From NCBI GenBank assembly GCA_965367295.1, contig CBDUHN010000041.1, positions 1 to 29,016 on the forward strand: a DNA stretch of 29,016 nucleotides, given 5' to 3'. This DNA is from JAIVHA01 sp965367295. Lineage in GTDB: Bacteria > Pseudomonadota > Gammaproteobacteria > DSM-19610. Positions 21,508 to 28,906 of the stretch are shown here, piece by piece. Within the stretch, counting starts at the first letter, position 1. Each line of letters begins with the position of its first letter. Made by a program: the position numbers and the translations under genes. The notes under the pieces are model-generated. The model was not told the DNA's origin. It ran no database searches and was given only the letters and a program-made list of their open reading frames with translations.

Positions 21508-21530
21508 CTGTAGATTCGAATTCATCCGGC
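21508..21530. repeat. REP-like palindrome, degenerate copy
   Basis: CTGTAGATTCGAATTCATCC then GGC. It directly precedes copy 2 of the large repeat, as the 17169 copy precedes copy 1. Confidence 0.7.
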
Positions 21531-21540
21531 AGGATGTCCA

Positions 21541-21846
21541 TTTCCGATTGTATGCCAATCCATGACCTTCCTTCCGCCCTTTGTCGGGCGGGTTCATTTT
21601 CTTTGTCCCGCCAAAGAAAACGAACCAAAAGAAAGGCGGCCCGGCGACACCGCTCCTGATCAGCCCCTGGGTGAACCTGGGGTGCACCCGTTCGACGGAA
21701 ACAAGGTCCCCCGGACCTTGTTTTAGTCCCGCTTCACCCCTGCGCTTCTCGGCCAGACCGGCGCGCGCAAAACTCACCGCTGCGCGGCTCAGACGGTTGC
21801 GCGCTTGATCCGGTGTTGCCTGCGATGCTCGGCGGCGCCAACGGGA
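21541..21846. repeat. ~305-bp structured repeat, copy 2
   Basis: A direct-orientation match to 17202-17503 with scattered substitutions and small indels (for example GACG added before GAAACAAGG). The 11-bp bidirectional stem around ACAAGGTC and GACCTTGT is kept, as are the GGCGG/CCGCC stems. Conservation of hairpins but not of a reading frame suggests a structured DNA or RNA element. It belongs to the gene-free region 21506-22338. Confidence 0.88.
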
Positions 21847-21897
21847 GCCCGGGCGGCACCACGATGTCACCGTGGCACTTCCCAACCTGGCGGCACC

Positions 21898-22018
21898 CGT
21901 AAGTCCGAATTCATTCGGACGCCTTTTGCCGGATGTGCCCCCATCTCGCCCGTCAGCAGCCTTGCTTCGAATCCATCCGGCCTGCGCAAAACCACCCGAA
22001 TAAACCCGGGCCTGCAAA
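21898..22018. repeat. REP-like palindrome cluster (three units)
   Basis: Units lie at 21899-21923 (AAGTCCGAATTCATTCGGAC), a degenerate one at about 21964-21986 (TTCGAATCCATCCGGCC), and an inverted one at about 21993-22018 (CCCGAATAAACCCGGGCCTG). The first and last face each other. Confidence 0.7.
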
Positions 22019-22242
22019 AAACCAACAAAACCGCCTTTTCTGGTGCATGGGAATAAGCGTGGTTTTTTCGCGTCTCACTAAAGATACGGCAGAGGCGGTC
22101 GACCAATACATCCAATCTGCTTGAGCAGGTATCGCATAACAATTGATTCCAGTTGGATTTCGCCAAAAATACGGCGCTAGAACCGGAATCATTGTTGCGG
22201 TAAGACAACAAAAAACAACATCTGTCGTTTTTTTGAAAATAG
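22019..22242. other. A/T-richer intergenic DNA upstream of the porin
   Basis: No gene is supported. The sequence is lower in GC than its surroundings and has several GTTGTT and ACAACA words in both orientations (for example TTGTTG at 22193 with CAACAA near 22207), possibly regulator sites. Nothing definite can be named. Confidence 0.4.
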
Positions 22243-22245
22243 TTG

Positions 22246-22273
22246 TTGCATTTCGCTTCCGGCTTGGTAAAGT
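22246..22273 (+). promoter_or_regulatory. Probable porin promoter
   Basis: TTGCAT (22246-22251), a 16-bp spacer, TAAAGT (22268-22273) then GCGCC; the same GGTAAAGTGCGCC word is found at the rpe promoter. Confidence 0.5.
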
Positions 22274-22296
22274 GCGCCGGTGCAATAACGATTACC

Positions 22297-22310
22297 TGTC
22301 TGTACAGACA
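22297..22310. promoter_or_regulatory. Perfect 14-bp palindrome in the porin 5' leader
   Basis: TGTCTGTACAGACA is perfectly self-complementary and sits about 24 bases after the -10 box and 29 before the porin ATG. That is a typical place for a repressor operator. The regulator is unknown. Confidence 0.5.
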
Positions 22311-22338
22311 AATGACCAATCTCTATTAGGAGAGACAC

Positions 22339-23325
22339 ATGAACAAGAAGGTTCTGACCACTGCAATGGGTGCCGTACTGGCCGCTTCCATGGGCTATGC
22401 CCAGGCTGGCGACGTAACGGTGTACGGTAACGTGAACGTGTCCATCGATTCCGTGGACGTTGATGGCGGCAGCGACGACATCAACATGGAAAGCAACACC
22501 TCTTCCATCGGCGTGAAGGGTTCCGAAGATCTGGGTAATGGTCTGAAGGCCATCTTCCAGGCGGAATTCCAGTTTGCTGCCGACGAGCAGAGCGGCATTT
22601 CCGATCGTGACCAGTTCGTGGGTCTGGCCGGTGATTTCGGTAAGGTGCGTTTCGGTACCCTGTCCACCTCCTACAAGTCCCATGGCGCCATGATCGATCC
22701 GATCTACCGCACCTCCCTGCAGAACCGCGATCAGGGTCTGCAGTCCCGTCTGCACTCTGGTGCCAACGGTGAAGATCGTGGTCGTCTGAACAACCACGTG
22801 CGTTATGACAGCCCCGATTTCAACGGCATGAGCTTCACCGTCGATTATGCCTTCGACGAAAACGAACTGCCGGAAGATAACGATTCCTACGGCGTGGGCG
22901 GTCAGTACAAGAACGGCGGCATCCTGGTGTTCGCTGACTACTTCACCACCGACAACGGTACCGCCGGTGCTGGCACCGACGACAATGCCTGGAAGGTTGG
23001 CGGTAGCTACGCGATCGACGACATGTTCGCCGTGTACGCACAGTACGAAGAAGGTGCTCTGCTGACCACGACCCTGAACGAAGATGCCAGCCAGTGGCTG
23101 ATTGCCGGCTCCGCTACCATGGGTAACACCATGCTGTACCTGGGCTACGGCCAGGCCGAAGATCTGGGTGCCGTTGGTGCCAACTACGAGCATGACGCCA
23201 TCACCCTGGCGGTCGACCATCACCTGAGCAAGCGTACCGACGTGTATGCCGGCTGGTCGAACGTCGATATGGATACTGCTGGAGAAGTCGACACCATCTC
23301 TGTTGGTATGCGTCACAAGTTCTAA
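22339..23325 (+). CDS. Outer-membrane porin (gram-negative porin family)
   Basis: A 328-aa precursor with a classical signal peptide (MNKKVLTTAMGAVLAASMGYAQA, written here as residues 1-22, cleaved before GDVTVYGN). The mature protein shows alternating beta-strand residues and opens with DVTVYGNVNVSI, has SSIGVKGSEDLGNGLKAIFQ, RDQFVGLAGDFGKVRFGT (L3-type loop region after it) and ends in VGMRHKF with the terminal Phe recognised by the BAM complex. These are hallmarks of OmpC/Omp32-like trimeric porins. It is acidic, as expected for a cation-selective pore or halophilic setting; this is inference. AGGAGAG eight bases before the ATG is strong. A strong terminator follows. It is probably highly expressed. 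Confidence 0.95.
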   Translation: MNKKVLTTAMGAVLAASMGYAQAGDVTVYGNVNVSIDSVDVDGGSDDINMESNTSSIGVKGSEDLGNGLKAIFQAEFQFAADEQSGISDRDQFVGLAGDFGKVRFGTLSTSYKSHGAMIDPIYRTSLQNRDQGLQSRLHSGANGEDRGRLNNHVRYDSPDFNGMSFTVDYAFDENELPEDNDSYGVGGQYKNGGILVFADYFTTDNGTAGAGTDDNAWKVGGSYAIDDMFAVYAQYEEGALLTTTLNEDASQWLIAGSATMGNTMLYLGYGQAEDLGAVGANYEHDAITLAVDHHLSKRTDVYAGWSNVDMDTAGEVDTISVGMRHKF

Positions 23326-23352
23326 TCTGATTTTTTCAGAGCAGAACCAGAG

Positions 23353-23378
23353 AACGGGGCCTTCGGGCCCCGTTTTTT
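23353..23378 (+). terminator. Porin terminator with UUCG tetraloop
   Basis: CGGGGCC (23355-23361), loop TTCG, GGCCCCG (23366-23372), then six T: a textbook rho-independent terminator. Confidence 0.93.
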
Positions 23379-23398
23379 ATTGTCCATCGGGATCTGCT

Positions 23399-24385
23399 AT
23401 GGTCCCGGCCATGACTACGATCCCGGTATTTCTCTTCCTGGCGCGTGTTGCCGGCATACTGACTATCATCTCCCTCGCGGCCTGTACCGCCTCCTTCCCG
23501 CGCATCCCCGCCACGCTGATTCACGACGATGTCCACACCGGCGGCAGCCTGGTGCGGTTCAATGGGGCCGCGGACCGGCTGGTGTCCGGTGGCTGGGAGG
23601 GGCGGGTGGTGCTCTGGTCGCTTCCGGAGGGGGCTCGGCTGCGGAGCTGGCAGGCCCATGCGGGTTCCGTGAATGGGGCGGCCTTTATGCAGCACGACGA
23701 ACGGCTGTTGACGGCGGGTTATGATGGCAGGCTGGCGCAGTGGTCCCTGCAGGGGGAATTGTTGCTGGAACGCGCCAGTCCCTCACCGGTTACGGCCATG
23801 GCACTGTCGGAGACGCGCGAGCGGGTCGTCACCGGTCACGCCGACGGGCAGTTGCGTATCTGGTCACTGCCGTCCCTGGTGATGCTCGATCAGCTGCCCA
23901 TACTGGCGCATCCCGTAAAGGCGGTGGCGCTGAATGAGGTGGATGGCTCGATGGCGGCCAGTAGTGAAGGGGGCGAGGTGGTGCTGGTCGAGGCCGATGG
24001 GAAGTGGCGGTCGTTGCCCGCGGGCCCCAGCGATACCTGGACCCTGGATTTCGCACCCGACGGCCACATCCTGATGGGCGCCGGCTGGTTCCGGCTGCAT
24101 CGCTGGCGGTTGCCCGATGGTGAGTTGACCCTGTTGCCCACGGAGCATCACGGCATTATCAAATCCCTGCACTACAGTGTCGACGGTCGTGCGCTGGTCA
24201 GCATCAGCCGTCAGACCGATAGCGCGGTGAACTTTCTCGACCCCGAGACCGGGGCCACGCTGCGACGATTCCAGCGCCATGCCCTGTGTGGCGGCGATGT
24301 GCGGCTGTCCGGGAATGGCGCATTCCTGGCCAGCACCTCCGATGATGCCAGCGTACGGATCTGGGATCTGCGATATTCAAACTAA
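23399..24385 (+). CDS. WD40-repeat lipoprotein
   Basis: A 328-aa protein with a lipoprotein signal peptide: hydrophobic segment FLFLARVAGILTIISLAAC with lipobox LAAC, the lipidated Cys at residue 29 (or 25 from the ATG at 23411). The mature part is a beta-propeller with about seven WD40-type blades; blade ends RVVLWSL, RLAQWSL, QLRIWSL, LHRWRL and SVRIWDL are visible, with the GH-like openings degenerate. It should be anchored to a periplasmic-facing membrane and act as a protein-interaction scaffold. The start is uncertain between 23399 (GGGAT eight bases upstream) and 23411. It lies after the porin terminator and is therefore a separate unit. No partner is evident. Confidence 0.87.
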   Translation: MVPAMTTIPVFLFLARVAGILTIISLAACTASFPRIPATLIHDDVHTGGSLVRFNGAADRLVSGGWEGRVVLWSLPEGARLRSWQAHAGSVNGAAFMQHDERLLTAGYDGRLAQWSLQGELLLERASPSPVTAMALSETRERVVTGHADGQLRIWSLPSLVMLDQLPILAHPVKAVALNEVDGSMAASSEGGEVVLVEADGKWRSLPAGPSDTWTLDFAPDGHILMGAGWFRLHRWRLPDGELTLLPTEHHGIIKSLHYSVDGRALVSISRQTDSAVNFLDPETGATLRRFQRHALCGGDVRLSGNGAFLASTSDDASVRIWDLRYSN

Positions 24386-24393
24386 TGAATGGC

Positions 24394-24444
24394 CACCGAT
24401 GAACGCGGGAAAGATCAAAATCATAACGTCCGTGTTCATCGGTG
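24394..24444. repeat. 11-bp inverted repeat between the WD40 and yqaA-like genes
   Basis: CACCGATGAAC (24394-24404) and GTTCATCGGTG (24434-24444) are exact reverse complements 29 bases apart. A related half (CACGGATGAACA) lies at 2158. It may be another dispersed repeat family or a weak bidirectional terminator. Confidence 0.6.
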
Positions 24445-24479
24445 ACATATGATGGTCAGGCATAAACCGCATTCCCCCC

Positions 24480-24902
24480 ATGATGCCTGACCCCGGCCTC
24501 TGGACGCTGTTCACCAGCGCCTTCATTTCCTCCACCCTGCTGCCCGGTGGCTCCGAGGCACTGCTGGCCTGGCTGGTGCATGCCGGGGAGATCCCGGCCG
24601 CGCAACTCTGGGGCGTGGCGACCCTGGCCAACAGTCTCGGGGCCCTGACCTCCTGGGGTGTCGGCTGGCTGATCGCACGTCGTTACCCGGCGCGTGAGCT
24701 GGTGAAGCCCGGGCATCGCCGGGCCGTGGAGCGGCTTCGTCGCTGGGGCAGTCCGGCGCTGCTGTTGTCCTGGCTGCCGCTGGTGGGTGATCCGCTCTGT
24801 GTGGCCGCCGGTTGGTTACGTATTTCCCTGTCGGCAGCAGTGTTGTTTATCGTGCTGGGCAAGGGCGCACGCTATGCCCTTATCGTCTGGGTCTTCCTGT
24901 AG
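24480..24902 (+). CDS. YqaA-family (DedA-like) inner-membrane protein
   Basis: A 140-aa membrane protein with about four hydrophobic segments. FTSAFISSTLLPGGSEALLA near the N-terminus, TLANSLGALTSWGVGWLIAR (split here), and WLPLVGDPLCVAAGWLR are typical of the short YqaA/SNARE-associated family related to DedA flippases. Its function is not settled; relatives affect membrane homeostasis or lipid flipping. ATG codons at 24480 and 24483 are both possible, and no ribosome site is clear. Its stop TAG (24900-24902) is part of a palindromic repeat, so the last residue Leu and stop come from the repeat. Confidence 0.85.
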   Translation: MMPDPGLWTLFTSAFISSTLLPGGSEALLAWLVHAGEIPAAQLWGVATLANSLGALTSWGVGWLIARRYPARELVKPGHRRAVERLRRWGSPALLLSWLPLVGDPLCVAAGWLRISLSAAVLFIVLGKGARYALIVWVFL

Positions 24903-24965
24903 GTCCGGATGTATTCGGAAGAGTGCCTGGCTACAGGGAGGCGCGAATAAATTCCGACCCGCAGG
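24898..24965. repeat. REP-like palindrome pair, inverted; left arm carries a stop codon
   Basis: The left arm TGTAGGTCCGGATGTATTCG and the right arm GCGAATAAATTCCGACCCGC face each other about 20 bases apart, REPIN-like. The TAG of the left arm is the stop of the yqaA-like gene. Confidence 0.85.
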
Positions 24966-24994
24966 TGGCACTGACAGACGCGCTGGTCTGCATT

Positions 24995-25003
24995 TGCTAG
25001 AAT
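24995..25003 (+). promoter_or_regulatory. Extended -10 promoter of the FAD/Fe-S oxidoreductase gene
   Basis: TGCTAGAAT is an extended -10 element (TGn plus TAGAAT, the hexamer at 24998-25003) about 60 bases before the ATG; no good -35 is needed for this class. Confidence 0.5.
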
Positions 25004-25063
25004 GCCGCTTTGGAACCGCGCCGGTTTCCGTTCCGGCGCCATACTGTCGAGAATCGTTTCCCC

Positions 25064-28000
25064 ATGCCGGCCCGCATCCGCGAAATCCCCTACAACTACA
25101 CCTCTTTCTCCGACCGCGAAATCATTATCCGTTTTCTCGGTGCGGACATGTGGCCGGTGATCGAGGAATTGCGCGGCTCAAGGCGTACCGGGCGCTCGGC
25201 GCGCATGCTGTTCGAAGTGCTGGGCGATCTGTGGGTGGTGACCCGCAACCCCTACATCCAGGATGATCTGCTGGAGAACCGCAAGCGGTTCGAATCCCTG
25301 ACCCATGCCCTGCATCATCGTCTCGACCAGGTGGTGGCACGGGCCGATGGCAACGAGCTGGCCATGCAGTTGGAGGGGCGTGCCCGCGGGGCGGTGCGTG
25401 CCTTCGAGGAATGGTTCCCGCGTACCCGCCAGTTACGTACGGCCATCGCACGCAAGCTGGGCCGCGTCACCCGCAAGGACAACATCGACTTCGGTGGCCT
25501 GGCCCGGGTGTCGCATGCCACCGACGCCACCGACTGGCGTGTCGAGTTGCCCTTCGTGGTCATCAGTCCCGACAGCGAGGAAGAGATGGCTGCCGTGGTG
25601 CGTGGCTGCATCGAACTGGGGCTGACTATCATTCCCCGTGGCGGCGGCACCGGTTACACCGGCGGTGCCGTGCCACTGCATGGCGATACCGTGGTCATCA
25701 ATACCGAGAAACTCGAGGGGCTCGGGATCATCGAGTTGCGCGCATTGGAAGGTGTCGAGGGCGAAGTACCCGTCATCCGGGCCGAGGCCGGGGTGGTAAC
25801 ACGGCGGGTGAGCGAGCGCGCCGAGGCGGGCGGTTATGTGTTTGCCGTCGATCCCACCTCGCAGGATGCCTCCACCATCGGTGGCAACGTGTCCATGAAC
25901 GCCGGCGGCAAGAAGGCTGTGCTGTGGGGCACCACCCTGGACAACCTGGTGTCCTGGCGCATGGTCACGCCGGAAGGACAGTGGCTGGAGGTGGAGCGCC
26001 TCGATCACAATCGCGGCAAGATCCACGAGCAGGCGCAGGTACGGTTCCGCATCCATCGTTACCAGGCCGATGGCCGCACGCCGGTGGGTGAACCCGAACT
26101 GCTGGTGATGCCCGGTCAGGCACTGCGCAAGGAAGGGCTGGGCAAGGACGTGACCGACAAGTTTCTTGGTGGCCTGCCCGGTATCCAGAAGGAAGGCTGC
26201 GATGGCCTGATCACCTCAGCGGTATTTATCCTGCATCGTATGCCGGCCTTCACGCGCACCCTGTGCCTGGAGTTCTTCGGCAGCGACCTGAGCCGTGCTG
26301 TGCCGGCCATCGTGGAAACCAAGGATTATCTCGACGGTCGCGGCGATGTGGTGTTGTCCGGCCTGGAACATCTCGATGAGCGTTATGTGCGTGCTGTGAA
26401 CTACAGCACCAAGGCGCCGCGGCGGGAACTGCCCAAGATGGTATTGCTGCTGGATGTGTCCGGCGATGATGAACATGCCGTCGCCGATGCCGCCTCCCAT
26501 GTGGTGCGGCTGGCCAACCAGCGCGATGCCGAGGGTTTCATTGCCGTCAGTCCCGAGGCACGGCGCAGTTTCTGGGCCGATCGCGCCCGCACTGCCGCCA
26601 TCGCTGCCCACACCAATGCCTTCAAGATCAACGAGGACGTGGTGATCCCGCTCGACCGTCTCGGCGAATACAACGAGGGCATCGAGCGCATCAACATCGA
26701 GCAGTCGACGCGAAACAAGCTGACCATGGTCGAGGCGGTGCTGGACTATCTTGGCGGTGAGCTGCCGGAGTTGCGCAGTGATCCCGATTTCGAGGACAGC
26801 GAGGAGTCCCGCGCCATCGTTGCCGGCAAGCAGGCGGCGGCACGTGAACACCTGCAGCAGGTGCGCGGGCGCTGGCTACAGATCCTCGAACATCGCGAAC
26901 GGCCGGCGGTGGAGCATACAGAACTGCTGGACACTGCATTGCGCGACCGGCTCGCCCCGGGGGTGACCCTGATCGAGTTGCTGTTGCACCGTGAGCTGCG
27001 CATCTCCTATCGCCGTGAGGTGGAGCAGCCATTGAAGGAGATATTCGGTGGCCGTGAATTCATGCCGGTGCACCAGCGCCTCGACGCCATTCACAAAAAA
27101 ATCCGCTCCAGCCGCCTGTTCGTGGCCACCCACATGCATGCCGGTGACGGTAATGTGCACACCAACATCCCGGTCAATTCCAACGACTATGACATGCTCC
27201 ACGAGGCGGAACGCATCGTCGATGCGGTCATGCAACTGGCGCGCTCCCTGGACGGGGTGATCTCCGGTGAGCATGGCATCGGCCTGACCAAGATCCAGTA
27301 TCTGGAACCGGCGGTGGTGGAGGCCTTTACCGCCTACAAGCAGAAGGTAGACCCCGAGGGCCGTTTCAACCGCGGCAAACTGATGGCCGGTTCCGGGCTG
27401 GACAACGCCTATACGCCGTCGCTGCGCCTGGTGCAGCAGGAGGCCCTGCTGCTGGAGGAAAGCGCGCTCGGCGAGCTCAATGACGATATCCGCAACTGCC
27501 TGCGCTGCGGCAAGTGCAAGCCGGTGTGCAACACCCATATCCCGCGCGCCAACCTGCTCTATTCACCGCGCAACAAGATCCTCGCCACCGGCCTGATCAT
27601 CGAGGCCTTCCTGTACGAGGAGCAGACCCGCCGTGGCCTGTCGATCCATCATTTCGCGGAAATGAACGACGTGGCCGATCATTGCACCATCTGCCACAAG
27701 TGTCTCAATCCCTGCCCGGTGAATATCGACTTCGGTGATGTGACCATGCGTATGCGCAACATCCTGCGCGAGCGTGGCCAGAAGCGCAGCAACATCGGCA
27801 CCCTGATGTCCATGGCGTTCCTCAATATCACCGATCCCGCCACCATCAAGCTGATGCGCAAGGGTATGATCGAGTGGGGTTACAAGGGACAGCGGCTCGG
27901 CTATCAGCTGGCCCGGCGGTTGCCGTGGTTCAGGGCGGAAAAGCTCCCGGCTTCCACCACCGGCAAGATGGCGGTACAGGAACAGGTAGTGAACTTCATC

Positions 28001-28906
28001 AAGCGCCCCATGCCGGCGAAACTGCCCAACCAGACCACCCGTGCCCTGCTGGGTGTGGAAGACGCCAAGACGGTACCCATCCTGCGCGATCCCGCCCGGG
28101 TCAACGATGATTCCGAGGCGGTGTTCTACTTCCCCGGTTGTGGTTCCGAGCGTCTGTTCAGCCAGGTGGGGCTGGCGACGCTGGCCATGCTGTATGAGCA
28201 GGGGGTGCAGACGGTGCTGCCGCCGGGGTATCTCTGCTGCGGATATCCGCAACGTTCCGGCGGCGACGAGCCGAAGGGACGCAAGATCGTCACCGACAAC
28301 CGGGTTCTGTTCCATCGGGTGGCCAACACCCTCAACTACATGGACATCAAGACGGTGATCGTCTCCTGCGGCACCTGTATGGATCAACTGCAGAGCTACG
28401 AATTCAAGAAGATCTTCCCCGGCTGCCGGCTGCTGGACATCCATGAATACCTGATGGAGAAGGGTGTGAAGCTGGAGGGTGTGGAAGGGGTGCAGTATCT
28501 CTACCACGATCCCTGCCACACGCCCATGAAGACCTATAATCCCACCGGCGTGGCCTCCAGGTTGATGGGGCAGGATGTGGTGCTGTCGGACCGCTGCTGC
28601 GGCGAGGCCGGTACCATGGCGATCTCACGCCCGGATATCTCCACCCAGATACGCTTTCGCAAGGAGGCCGAGATCAAGCAGGGTATCCGGAACTTCACTG
28701 GTGCGGAGCGCGCCGTGGATGGCAATGTGAAGATGCTGACCTCCTGCCCGGCCTGTCAGCAGGGCCTGATGCGTTATGCCGACGAAACCGGTCTGGAAAC
28801 CGATTACATCGTGGTGGAGATGGCCAACCACCTGCTCGGCGAGGATTGGCAGGAGCAGTTTGTGGCGCGGGCACGGGCGGGGGGTATTGAGCGGGTACTG
28901 TTGTAG
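25064..28906 (+). CDS. Fused FAD-linked oxidase and Fe-S (CCG) oxidoreductase, DUF3683-type
   Basis: A 1280-aa respiratory-type flavoprotein. An N-terminal DUF3683-like region (IREIPYNYTSFSDREIIIRFL) precedes a GlcD/DLD-type FAD domain: RGGGTGYTGGAVPL near 192, DASTIGGNVSMNAGG, then the C-terminal oxidase cap with THMHAGDGNVH, ISGEHGIGL and FNRGKLM. The last third is GlcF-like: two [4Fe-4S] motifs CLRCGKCKPVC (about 811) and CTICHKCLNPC (about 874), then CCG-domain motifs FPGCGSERLF, CCGYPQRSGGD (about 1057), SCGTCMDQL, HDPCHTP, CCGEAGTMA (about 1177) and SCPACQQGL. It likely oxidises a 2-hydroxyacid such as D-lactate or glycolate and passes electrons through the clusters to quinone. The ATG at 25064 is preferred over a TTG at 25010 because a strong -10 lies just upstream. 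The substrate is unproven. Confidence 0.92.
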   Translation: MPARIREIPYNYTSFSDREIIIRFLGADMWPVIEELRGSRRTGRSARMLFEVLGDLWVVTRNPYIQDDLLENRKRFESLTHALHHRLDQVVARADGNELAMQLEGRARGAVRAFEEWFPRTRQLRTAIARKLGRVTRKDNIDFGGLARVSHATDATDWRVELPFVVISPDSEEEMAAVVRGCIELGLTIIPRGGGTGYTGGAVPLHGDTVVINTEKLEGLGIIELRALEGVEGEVPVIRAEAGVVTRRVSERAEAGGYVFAVDPTSQDASTIGGNVSMNAGGKKAVLWGTTLDNLVSWRMVTPEGQWLEVERLDHNRGKIHEQAQVRFRIHRYQADGRTPVGEPELLVMPGQALRKEGLGKDVTDKFLGGLPGIQKEGCDGLITSAVFILHRMPAFTRTLCLEFFGSDLSRAVPAIVETKDYLDGRGDVVLSGLEHLDERYVRAVNYSTKAPRRELPKMVLLLDVSGDDEHAVADAASHVVRLANQRDAEGFIAVSPEARRSFWADRARTAAIAAHTNAFKINEDVVIPLDRLGEYNEGIERINIEQSTRNKLTMVEAVLDYLGGELPELRSDPDFEDSEESRAIVAGKQAAAREHLQQVRGRWLQILEHRERPAVEHTELLDTALRDRLAPGVTLIELLLHRELRISYRREVEQPLKEIFGGREFMPVHQRLDAIHKKIRSSRLFVATHMHAGDGNVHTNIPVNSNDYDMLHEAERIVDAVMQLARSLDGVISGEHGIGLTKIQYLEPAVVEAFTAYKQKVDPEGRFNRGKLMAGSGLDNAYTPSLRLVQQEALLLEESALGELNDDIRNCLRCGKCKPVCNTHIPRANLLYSPRNKILATGLIIEAFLYEEQTRRGLSIHHFAEMNDVADHCTICHKCLNPCPVNIDFGDVTMRMRNILRERGQKRSNIGTLMSMAFLNITDPATIKLMRKGMIEWGYKGQRLGYQLARRLPWFRAEKLPASTTGKMAVQEQVVNFIKRPMPAKLPNQTTRALLGVEDAKTVPILRDPARVNDDSEAVFYFPGCGSERLFSQVGLATLAMLYEQGVQTVLPPGYLCCGYPQRSGGDEPKGRKIVTDNRVLFHRVANTLNYMDIKTVIVSCGTCMDQLQSYEFKKIFPGCRLLDIHEYLMEKGVKLEGVEGVQYLYHDPCHTPMKTYNPTGVASRLMGQDVVLSDRCCGEAGTMAISRPDISTQIRFRKEAEIKQGIRNFTGAERAVDGNVKMLTSCPACQQGLMRYADETGLETDYIVVEMANHLLGEDWQEQFVARARAGGIERVLL

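Noticed and set aside
22297..22310. LexA (SOS) box in the porin leader
   Set aside because: The motif gives CTGT-N4-ACAG; the E. coli-type box needs CTGT-N8-ACAG.
22189..23316. A 375-codon reverse-strand open frame antisense to the porin
   Set aside because: It mirrors the porin, which has a signal peptide, ribosome site, terminator and C-terminal Phe. The antisense frame lacks domains and a ribosome site and has the look of a shadow frame in GC-rich DNA.
7677..24965. CRISPR array formed by the recurring palindromes
   Set aside because: Spacing is irregular, from 20 bases to kilobases, units sit between genes in both orientations, and no cas genes are present.
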